Shown here: one piece after another, positions 57,488 to 64,000 of the stretch
Layout: every line of letters begins with the position of its first letter
How positions within the stretch are numbered: position 1 is the stretch's first letter
Source of the DNA: Pimelobacter simplex
Lineage (GTDB): Bacteria; Actinomycetota; Actinomycetes; Propionibacteriales; Nocardioidaceae
Direction: 5' to 3'
NCBI RefSeq assembly: GCF_024662235.1
Contig: NZ_CP096276.1
Location: 3,968,001-4,032,000 of the forward strand
Length of the DNA stretch: 64,000 nt
Translations under genes and position numbers: made by a program
The notes under the pieces: generated by a model
Databases searched by the model: none
The model's input: the letters and a program-made list of their open reading frames with translations, nothing else
What the model was told of the DNA's origin: nothing

Positions 57488-57516
57488 GTCGTTTCAGCGT
57501 TCGTGCGCGCCGGCGT

Positions 57517-58278
57517 TCAGAGCACACGCCCGAGGAACGCACGCGTACGCGGCTCCTGCGGGTTGCCGATGACCTGGTCCGGCGGACCCTTCTCGACAAT
57601 GACGCCGCCGTCCATGAAGACCACCTCGTCGGCGACCTCACGGGCGAAGCCCATCTCGTGGGTCACCACGAGCATCGTCATACCGGACTCGGCCAGGTCC
57701 TTCATCACCGCGAGGACCTCGCTGACCAGCTCGGGGTCGAGCGCCGAGGTGGGCTCGTCGAAGAGCATCAGCTCGGGACGCATCGCCAGGGCGCGCGCGA
57801 TCGCGACCCGCTGCTGCTGACCGCCCGAGAGCTGCGAGGGATAGGCGTCCTGGCGGTGCTTGAGGCCGACCCGGTCGAGCAGCTCGACCGCGCGGGCGAC
57901 CACCTCGCTCCGCGACTCCCCCTTGATCCGGACCGGGGCCTCGATGACATTCTCGAGGACCGTCCGGTGCGCGAACAGGTTGAAGTTCTGGAAGACCATG
58001 CCGATCTTGCGGCGCTGCCGGGCGACGTCGCGCTCGCGCATCTCCCGCAGGTGACCGCGGTGGCGCTCGTACCCGATGAGCTCGCCGCACACCTCGATCC
58101 GGCCGGCGTCGACCTTCTCGAGGTGGTTGACGCAGCGCAGCAGGGTCGACTTTCCCGAGCCCGAGGGCCCGATGATGCACAGCACGCTGCCCTGCTCGAC
58201 CTGGAGGTCGATGCCCGACAGCACCTCGTGCGCCCCGTAGCTCTTGCGGACGCCGCTGACCTGGACCAGCGCGCTCAT
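57517..58278 (-). CDS. polar amino-acid ABC ATPase (GlnQ-like)
   Basis: 253 residues. Walker [13 protein letters not shown]-loop [19 protein letters not shown], signature [16 protein letters not shown], Walker [15 protein letters not shown] and the switch His in [14 protein letters not shown]. This is the GlnQ/HisP build. ATGA overlap with the permease gene. Confidence 0.87.
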   Translation of the reverse strand: MSALVQVSGVRKSYGAHEVLSGIDLQVEQGSVLCIIGPSGSGKSTLLRCVNHLEKVDAGRIEVCGELIGYERHRGHLREMRERDVARQRRKIGMVFQNFNLFAHRTVLENVIEAPVRIKGESRSEVVARAVELLDRVGLKHRQDAYPSQLSGGQQQRVAIARALAMRPELMLFDEPTSALDPELVSEVLAVMKDLAESGMTMLVVTHEMGFAREVADEVVFMDGGVIVEKGPPDQVIGNPQEPRTRAFLGRVL

Positions 58279-59171
58279 GCCTTGACCTCCTTGCGGCGAC
58301 CCGCTCGTGCGGGACCGGCGCCTCGACTCCGCGCCAGCCGGCGCTCGATCCAGCCCTGGATGACCATGAGCACGGTGGTGAGCGCGAGGTACCAGATGGT
58401 GATGGTGAGCAGCAGCTCGACGACCTTGAAGTTCATCGAGTAGATGCCGGTCGCGCTGCTCAGCAGCTCGGAGTAGGAGACCGCGAAGGCGAGCGAGGTG
58501 TACTTGGTCATGTTGATGACCTCGTTGCCGGTGGGCGGCACGATCACCCGCATCGCCTGCGGCAGCACGATGCGCCGCATCGTCTGCCCCTGGGTGAACC
58601 CGAGCGCTTTGGCCGCCTGGGCCTGGCCGGGGTCGACCGAGAGGATGCCGCTGCGCACGATCTCCCCCATGCTCGCGCCCTCGGAGAGACCCAGACCGAG
58701 CACCGCCGCCAGCAGCGGCGTGACCAGGTCGTTCGTCGTCCCCTCGTAGAAGGGCGGCAGGTGGACGTCCTTGATGACCAGCGCGATGTTGAACCACAGC
58801 AGCAGCTGCACCAGCGCCGGGATCCCCCGGAAGAACCAGAGGTAGAAGTTGGCGGCCGCCTTGATCACGGGGTTGTCCGAGAGCCCCATGACCGCGACGA
58901 CGACGCCGACCACGATGCCGACGACCATCGCCAGGACGGTGAGCCACACCGTGCCCCACAGCCCGCGCAGGATCGTGCCCGAGGTCAGGTAGTCGGGGAT
59001 GACCCCCCAGTCGATGTCGGCGACCGCGAACTGGCGGACGACGACCGCCGCGAGCGCGACGATGACGACGGCCGCGACCCAACGGCCGTACTGCCGGCGA
59101 GCGATGGTTCGCTCGCCGGCAGCCACGGGTGCCGCCGACTGCTCGTCGGGGCGCAGGTCGGACACGGTCAC
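58275..59171 (-). CDS. polar amino-acid ABC permease (GlnP/HisM-like)
   Basis: 298 residues, five to six helices. [26 protein letters not shown] and [17 protein letters not shown] are the HEAA-permease motifs. [59 protein letters not shown] is the complete coupling region. One permease suggests a homodimer. GTG start overlapping the binding-protein stop. Confidence 0.87.
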   Translation of the reverse strand: MTVSDLRPDEQSAAPVAAGERTIARRQYGRWVAAVVIVALAAVVVRQFAVADIDWGVIPDYLTSGTILRGLWGTVWLTVLAMVVGIVVGVVVAVMGLSDNPVIKAAANFYLWFFRGIPALVQLLLWFNIALVIKDVHLPPFYEGTTNDLVTPLLAAVLGLGLSEGASMGEIVRSGILSVDPGQAQAAKALGFTQGQTMRRIVLPQAMRVIVPPTGNEVINMTKYTSLAFAVSYSELLSSATGIYSMNFKVVELLLTITIWYLALTTVLMVIQGWIERRLARSRGAGPARAGRRKEVKA

Positions 59172-60052
59172 GGGGTCGGCGCGTCCGTGGACGCGTCGGA
59201 GATCTGGCTCTGGCTCAGACCCCACTCGTCCGCGATCTTGCCGTAGGTGCCGTCGTCGATCATCGACTGCAGCGCCTTCTGGAAGGGCGCGACCAGCTTG
59301 CTGTCCTTCTTGAAGACCATCGCGTACGTGGCCTTCTCGAAGTCGAGACCGGGGACGGTCTCGAGGTCGCTGTCACCGGCGTGCGACGCGTAGTCGGCGA
59401 CGAGGCGCGCGGTGGCGGTGGCGTCGGCCCGGCCCTGGTTCATCAGGAGCACGTGACCGGCGGAGTCGCCGTAGACGACCTGCTTGATCGCGGGCAGGTC
59501 CTTCGCCTCGCAGTTCTCCTTGGAGAGCTTGGTGATCGCGTCGGGGTACATGGTCCCCGTCTGCACCGCGACGTTCTTGCCGCACAGGTCCGCGGGCGTG
59601 GCGATGCCCTCGGGGTTGCCCTTGGGCACCAGGACCGTCGCGGAGTCACCGAAGTAGCTGAGCAGGCTGAACTGCGCCGCGCGCTCCTCGGTGTAGAAGA
59701 TGCCGTTGATCGCGATGTCGTACCGGTCGGCGTTGACGCCCGGCATGATCGTCTCGAACTTGGCGGCGGTCCACTCGAGCTTGACGCCGAGTCGCTTGGC
59801 GATCTCGTTGAGGATGTCGGGCTCGTAGCCCTCGATCGTCTTGCCGTCGGAGCCGAAGACCTCGTAGGGCGCGAGGCCGACGGCCGTCGCGATCTTGACC
59901 GTGCTGACCCCCGAGGGCAATCCGTACTCGCCTTGCGGCTTTCCGTCCGAGTCGTTCGAGCTCGACCCACTGCCGCAGGCGGTCAGGAGCGCGAGCGCTC
60001 CCACGAGCACTGCAGCTGCCATCGAGCCGCGGCGATGACTGAACCGTCGCAT
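59168..60052 (-). CDS. amino-acid ABC solute-binding lipoprotein
   Basis: 294 residues. Signal peptide [26 protein letters not shown] with lipobox. Mature SBP_bac_3 fold: [65 protein letters not shown], and [33 protein letters not shown]. The usual R-x-D ligand pair of amino-acid binders is weak here, so a substituted amino acid or betaine-like ligand is plausible. The start at 60052 is chosen for its AAGGA; site 5 lies upstream. It supplies the catabolic block. Confidence 0.85.
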   Translation of the reverse strand: MRRFSHRRGSMAAAVLVGALALLTACGSGSSSNDSDGKPQGEYGLPSGVSTVKIATAVGLAPYEVFGSDGKTIEGYEPDILNEIAKRLGVKLEWTAAKFETIMPGVNADRYDIAINGIFYTEERAAQFSLLSYFGDSATVLVPKGNPEGIATPADLCGKNVAVQTGTMYPDAITKLSKENCEAKDLPAIKQVVYGDSAGHVLLMNQGRADATATARLVADYASHAGDSDLETVPGLDFEKATYAMVFKKDSKLVAPFQKALQSMIDDGTYGKIADEWGLSQSQISDASTDAPTP

Positions 60053-60101
60053 GAGCACCATTCCTTCAATTCTTTGCCGGACAGGAGGGAGTGAATCACT
60101 G

Positions 60102-60134
60102 ATTGGATCCAGGAGGCAAGAGGCAATATCCAAT
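60102..60134. promoter_or_regulatory. ATTGGATCC site 5 and ATATCCAAT element, amino-acid ABC promoter
   Basis: ATTGGATCC at 60102-60110 is followed by AGGAGGCAAG, giving TTG-N11-CAA as in sites 1 and 3. ATATCCAAT at 60126-60134 is an inverted half-site that also occurs at 23069-23077. They are 50-82 bases upstream of the binding-protein start. Confidence 0.62.
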
Positions 60135-60208
60135 TTAGGTCGGCCTCACCGGCGCTCCCCACGCCGGTCCGAGCGCCCGGGACACGCCCGACCGCGTAGG
60201 GTGCGCGG

Positions 60209-61534
60209 GTGCTTCCGCCGTTCGAGATCGTCGCCCGGCACCGCCCGATCGCCCTGGTCACCAGCCCGGACGCACCCCTCCTCGCGCCGTACGCCGCGGT
60301 CGAGGCGACGCTCACCGGGACCCGCGGCGCCCTCTCCCTCGCCCACCCCGACGGCACCTGCCTGACGGTACGGCTCGACGACGGGCGCACCGCGCTCGCG
60401 GTCCGCCGGGCCGACGGCACCGAGCAGACCGCGCGCAGCCGGCGGCACGGGCGCACCGGCGTACCGCCCGACCGGCTGGGGCTCACCCTGACCGGGAGCC
60501 ACCTCGCCGTGCTCACCCACGAGAAGGAGCGCTGGGTGGTGCGCGGCCGGATCGACCTGCGCACGTCCGGCGGGCCCGACACCCGCGACGCCGACTGGAT
60601 CGGTGCGCTGCGCGGCGCGGGCTCCGGCGCGGTGACCGGCGTCCGCACGGGGCCCTTCGGCCAGCTCGGGCTGCGCGACATCCGGATGGTCTCGCACGCC
60701 GACGGGACGCCGTACCGGACGGGGGGCGCGGTGCTGCTCACCGCGACGAGCGCGGGACCGGGCTTCTTCGACACCGCCCACACCTCGCTGTGGGCGCTGA
60801 CCCCGGACGACCGGGTCGAGCACCGTGCCGACCTCTTCTTCGGGCGCCCCGACCGCCCCGGCGTGTACGGCGACCATGCGACCCACCTGCTTCGTGACGG
60901 AGACCGCTGGCTGGTCGCGACCAGCACCTGGTCGGACTTCCCCGCGGACAAGAAGGAGCGGGTGCCCGGCGCGTTGCGGGTCACCCTCGCGGAGTCCAGC
61001 GCCGACCTCACCACCGGCCGGCACGTGCTCGCCACCCGCGAGCTCGCCCTGCCCACCGCGCCCGGCGTCCCCAGCGTCGGCACCTGGGACCCGCACCTCG
61101 TGCGCGACCCGGCGACCGGCACCTGGCTGGTCGGCTACGTCAGCGCCCGCCGGTTCTTCGACTTCCACCCGGTCCTGGCCGCGGGCCCGAGCCTCGACGA
61201 CCTCACCCTGCACGGCGCCGCGACCGATCGCCGCGCCACCGAGGGCACCACGCTCCTGCGCGTCGGCGACACCTGGCGGGTGCTGGCCGGTGACGGCCGG
61301 GACAACCCGCGGGCGACCCGCGGCAGGTTCCCGATCTTCGACACCGCCCTGCGCGAGCAGGGCACCGTGGACGCGCCGTACCCGACGAACATCCCCTGGC
61401 CCACCGTCGTCCCGCCCGACCCCGAGGTCGGTGGCGACACCTGGCGGCTCGTCACCTTCAACGGCCACCCGTACGGCGGCTCACTGGCCGGCTACGGCAC
61501 CCACGGCGATGTCGTCGTGATGCGCGAGCACTAG
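60209..61534 (+). CDS. predicted beta-propeller-like protein of unknown function
   Basis: 441 residues; I do not recognise the family with certainty. It has no signal peptide. It is rich in short strands with repeated D/G-W-L/W motifs: TPYRTGGAVLLTATSAG, HATHLLRDGDRWLVATST, WDPHLVRDPATGTWLVGYVS, GTTLLRVGDTWRVLAGD. These look like blades of a five-bladed propeller related to glycoside hydrolase 43-type folds. No clear acid/base pair can be assigned. GTG start 8 bases after GCGCGGG; no other gene is co-transcribed. It stands just right of the regulon's last site but reads away from it. Confidence 0.55.
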   Translation: MLPPFEIVARHRPIALVTSPDAPLLAPYAAVEATLTGTRGALSLAHPDGTCLTVRLDDGRTALAVRRADGTEQTARSRRHGRTGVPPDRLGLTLTGSHLAVLTHEKERWVVRGRIDLRTSGGPDTRDADWIGALRGAGSGAVTGVRTGPFGQLGLRDIRMVSHADGTPYRTGGAVLLTATSAGPGFFDTAHTSLWALTPDDRVEHRADLFFGRPDRPGVYGDHATHLLRDGDRWLVATSTWSDFPADKKERVPGALRVTLAESSADLTTGRHVLATRELALPTAPGVPSVGTWDPHLVRDPATGTWLVGYVSARRFFDFHPVLAAGPSLDDLTLHGAATDRRATEGTTLLRVGDTWRVLAGDGRDNPRATRGRFPIFDTALREQGTVDAPYPTNIPWPTVVPPDPEVGGDTWRLVTFNGHPYGGSLAGYGTHGDVVVMREH

Positions 61535-61540
61535 CCCCGC

Positions 61541-61612
61541 CGAAGTGCGTGGGTTGCTGGTGCGAGATCCGAGCGCCTGCTCGCCTCTCGGACCAGCAAC
61601 CCTCGCACTTCG
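61541..61612. terminator. 27-base inverted repeat (likely bidirectional terminator)
   Basis: The left arm 61541-61567 and right arm 61586-61612 match at 25 of 27 positions around an 18-base loop. It lies between the convergent propeller-like gene and DUF3073. The length is greater than most terminators, so a mobile repeat (REP-like) is also possible. Confidence 0.55.
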
Positions 61613-61641
61613 CGCTCGGGACGCGCTCGCGCCAGACCAGC

Positions 61642-61833
61642 TCAGTCGCGACGGTCGGCGTAGTCCGACCACTTGTCGACATCGACATCGGCATCGACCT
61701 CATCGGTCGTGCCCACGTCGTCCGGCTCACCGTGGAGCTCGCGCGCAAGGGCGCTGAGATCCGTGTCGTGAGTGCGGTACTTCAGGTCGCGTGCGACCTT
61801 CGTCTGCTTGGCTTTCGCTCGGCCGCGGCCCAT
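61642..61833 (-). CDS. DUF3073 family small protein
   Basis: 63 residues beginning MGRGRAKAKQTKVARDLKYRT, the near-invariant start of DUF3073, then an acidic tail (DEVDADVDVDKWSDYADRRD). The family is widespread in actinobacteria next to purM; its function is not known. The basic head and acidic tail suggest a nucleic-acid or ribosome contact. The 61834-61975 gap to purM shows a short GGGTCC/GGACCC stem near 61835-61870 and nothing else. Confidence 0.85.
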   Translation of the reverse strand: MGRGRAKAKQTKVARDLKYRTHDTDLSALARELHGEPDDVGTTDEVDADVDVDKWSDYADRRD

Positions 61834-61975
61834 AGGGTCCAGCCCCCTCGCACACTTGGCCGGGGACCCTCCGGGCCCCGGACTGCTGAATCAGAGTCTC
61901 GTGGGTCCAACGGTACATGGCGCATGGGTGTTCCCGCACGTCAGGGTGACCCCCGGCGTGTGGCTGAGGCGGAGA

Positions 61976-63037
61976 TCACCAACCGGGGTGCTGGCCGACC
62001 AGCTCGACCGTGCCCTTCTGGTCGGGATCGACGGCGACGTCGCCGGCGACCCAGGCGTCGATCCCGAACTCGCCGAGGCGGGCCAGGGCGGCGTCGACGG
62101 CGTCGGGGGCGACCAGGGCGACCATGCCGACGCCGCAGTTGAGGGTGGCCTCGAGGTCGGGCTGGGCGACGTCGCCGAGACGGCGGACGACGTCGAAGAC
62201 CGGCGCGGGGGTCCAGGTGCCGCGGTCGAGGGTGGCCTTGAGCTCGGGCGGCATCACCCGGGCGAGGTTGTTGGCCAGGCCGCCGCCGGTGACGTGGGCC
62301 ATCGCGTGGGTCTCGGTCTCGCGGGCGATCGCGAGGCAGGGCTTGGTGTAGAGCCGGGTCGGCTCGAGGAGCTCCTCGCCGAGGGTGCGGCCGAGCTCGT
62401 CGACGTGGCGGTCGACGGTCCAGCCGGCCTGGGTGAAGAAGACGTGGCGGGCCAGGGAGTAGCCGTTGGAGTGCAGGCCGCTGGCGGCCATCGCGAGGAC
62501 GACATCGCCCTCGCGGACCCGGTTGGAGCCGAGCAGGGCGTCGGCCTCGACGACACCGGTGGTGGCGCCGGCGACGTCGTACTCGTCGGGGGCCAGGAGG
62601 CCCGGGTGCTCGGCGGTCTCGCCGCCGACCAGCGCGCAGCCGGCCTCGACGCACGCCTCGGCGATGCCCTTGACGATGGCGGCGATCCGCTCGGGGACCA
62701 CCTTGCCGGTGGCGATGTAGTCGGTGACGAACAGCGGCTCGGCGCCGCAGACGACCAGGTCGTCGACGACCATGCCGATGAGGTCGAAGCCGATGGTGTC
62801 GTGCTTGTCCATCATCTGCGCGACGGCGACCTTGGTGCCGACACCGTCGGTGGAGGTCGCGAGCAGCGGGCGCTTGTACGCCAGCAGCGCGGAGGCGTCG
62901 AAGAGGCCGGCGAAGCCGCCGAGGCCACCGAGCATCTCGGGGCGGCGGGCCTTCTCGACCCACTCCTTCATCAGGTCGACGGCGCGGTCCGCGGCCTCGA
63001 TGTCGACGCCGGCACGGGCATAGGCGTTGTCAGCCAC
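61976..63037 (-). CDS. purM: phosphoribosylformylglycinamidine cyclo-ligase (AIR synthetase)
   Basis: 353 residues. LLATSTDGVGTKVAVAQMMDKHDTIGFDLIGMVVDDLVVCGAEPLFVTDY is the ATP/substrate region, GCALVGGETAEHPG the conserved loop, SGLHSNGYSLARHV the phosphate site and AHVTGGGLANNLARVMP the late motif. It closes the imidazole ring in purine synthesis. GTG start, 27 bases after the purF stop, in a purF-purM operon. Confidence 0.95.
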   Translation of the reverse strand: MADNAYARAGVDIEAADRAVDLMKEWVEKARRPEMLGGLGGFAGLFDASALLAYKRPLLATSTDGVGTKVAVAQMMDKHDTIGFDLIGMVVDDLVVCGAEPLFVTDYIATGKVVPERIAAIVKGIAEACVEAGCALVGGETAEHPGLLAPDEYDVAGATTGVVEADALLGSNRVREGDVVLAMAASGLHSNGYSLARHVFFTQAGWTVDRHVDELGRTLGEELLEPTRLYTKPCLAIARETETHAMAHVTGGGLANNLARVMPPELKATLDRGTWTPAPVFDVVRRLGDVAQPDLEATLNCGVGMVALVAPDAVDAALARLGEFGIDAWVAGDVAVDPDQKGTVELVGQHPGW

Positions 63038-63064
63038 GATTCCCCTTGGTCCCTCTGGTCTCGA

Positions 63065-64000
63065 TCACGGGTTGTTGAAGACGGGCAGCGCCTCGCCGTG
63101 CGTGCTCGGGGTGAGCGTCGCCTCGAGCAGGTGCTTGCCGAGCAGGCTCTCGTCGGGCAGCTCGATCGGGTAGGCGCCGGTGAAGCACGCGGTGCACAGG
63201 GTCGACTGGGGCTGGCCGGTCGCCTCGACCATGCCGTCGAGCGAGATGTAGCCGAGGCTGTCGGCGCCGACCGACGCGGCGATCTCGTCGACGTCGAGGC
63301 CGTTGGCGATGAGCTCGGCCCGGGTGGCGAAGTCGATGCCGTAGAAGCAGGGCCACTTCACCGGCGGGCTGGAGATCCGGACGTGGACCTCGAGCGCCCC
63401 GGCCTCGCGGAGCATGCGCACCTGGGCGCGCTGGGTGTTGCCGCGCACGATCGAGTCGTCGACGACGACGATGCGCTTGCCGCGGATCATGTGCTCGAGC
63501 GCGTTGAGCTTGAGCCGGATGCCGAGCTGGCGCAGGGTCTGGCTGGGCTGGATGAAGGTCCGGCCGACGTAGGCGTTCTTGACGAAGCCCTGGCCGAACG
63601 GGATGCCGCTCTCGAGGGCGTAGCCGGACGCGGCCGGCGTACCGGACTCGGGGACCGGGATGACGAGGTCGGCCTCGACGGGGAACTCGCGGGCGAGCTG
63701 GCGGCCCATCTCGACGCGGGCCTCGTGGACGCTGCGCCCGGCGATCCGGGCGTCGGGGCGGGCGAGGTAGACGTACTCGAACACGCAGCCCTTGCGGCGC
63801 GGCTCGGCGAACTTGTGGGAGCGCAGGCCGTCCTCGTCGATGACGATGAGCTCACCCGGCTCGACCTCGCGCACGACGCTCGCGCCGGTGGTGGCCAGGG
63901 CGGCGTCCTCGCTGGCGACGACCCAGCCGCGCTCGAGGCGGCCCAGCACCAGCGGGCGGATGCCCTCGGGGTCGCGGGCGGCGTAGAGCGTGTTCTCGTT
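63065..64000 (-). CDS. purF: amidophosphoribosyltransferase, C-terminal part (5' end outside window)
   Basis: The frame is open to the window edge (NENTLYAARDPEGIRPL at the top). About 311 C-terminal residues are present. The PRPP loop is VVVDDSIVRGNTQ; Cys ligands of the iron-sulfur cluster are seen in SPPVKWPCFYGID and STLCTACFTGAYP, as in the actinobacterial/Bacillus-type PurF. It makes 5-phosphoribosylamine, the first step of purine synthesis. The N-terminal Cys nucleophile lies outside. Confidence 0.95.
   Translation of the reverse strand, partial: NENTLYAARDPEGIRPLVLGRLERGWVVASEDAALATTGASVVREVEPGELIVIDEDGLRSHKFAEPRRKGCVFEYVYLARPDARIAGRSVHEARVEMGRQLAREFPVEADLVIPVPESGTPAASGYALESGIPFGQGFVKNAYVGRTFIQPSQTLRQLGIRLKLNALEHMIRGKRIVVVDDSIVRGNTQRAQVRMLREAGALEVHVRISSPPVKWPCFYGIDFATRAELIANGLDVDEIAASVGADSLGYISLDGMVEATGQPQSTLCTACFTGAYPIELPDESLLGKHLLEATLTPSTHGEALPVFNNP

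Overview
The window is 64 kb of very GC-rich actinobacterial chromosome. GTG starts are common, genes overlap as ATGA/GTGA, and promoters look leaderless or near-leaderless. The DUF3073-purM-purF order, the FurB-type Zur, a DICT-domain MerR and mycofactocin-type SDRs fit Nocardioidaceae, probably Nocardioides. I infer the genus; nothing in the window proves it. There is no prophage, integrase or plasmid module, and the only mobile DNA is one IS481-family insertion.

Layout. Bases 1-14000 are mostly housekeeping: a hydrolase tail, a MerR/sigma-like/NAD(P)-binding/CPBP stress-type cluster, tRNA-Lys, zur with an IS481 element beside its promoter, a GNAT, a PaaI thioesterase, ndh (NDH-2), a histidine-kinase-like ATPase behind a sigmaB-type promoter, paired fluoride channels (crcB x2), tRNA-Asp, tRNA-Glu, a MarR/rhodanese pair and tRNA-Phe. 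Bases 14000-25800 hold a nine-gene leftward operon: a polyamine/iron-type ABC importer plus M20 peptidase, LLM oxidoreductase, NTF2-like protein, DUF1028 and amidase. It diverges from a MocR regulator co-transcribed with a threonine-dehydratase-like enzyme. Bases 25800-28300 are an MMPL transporter with its divergent MarR. Bases 28300-37700 are a ten-gene leftward operon: three SDRs, a PLP aminotransferase, a ribose-type ABC importer, RidA, a lone PdxS and a GlcG/HbpS-like protein, facing a tandem TetR pair. Bases 39200-43800 are a BMP-type (nucleoside-like) ABC importer.

Bases 44000-60100 are the most interesting part. A Rieske oxygenase, an FprA-type NADPH-ferredoxin reductase and a 7Fe ferredoxin are split over three transcription units. 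With them are an aminothiazoline-carboxylate-hydrolase-like protein, an alpha/beta hydrolase, an MmgE/PrpD protein, M20D and IadA-like amidohydrolases, a Gfo/Idh/MocA dehydrogenase, a DAO-type flavoenzyme and a polar-amino-acid ABC importer. Two nearly twin GntR/FCD regulators lie among them. Five promoter regions in this block carry the same ATTGGATCC-centred site, so the whole block looks like one catabolic regulon for a small nitrogen-containing compound that I cannot identify. The window closes with an unknown propeller-like protein, DUF3073, purM and the 3' part of purF.
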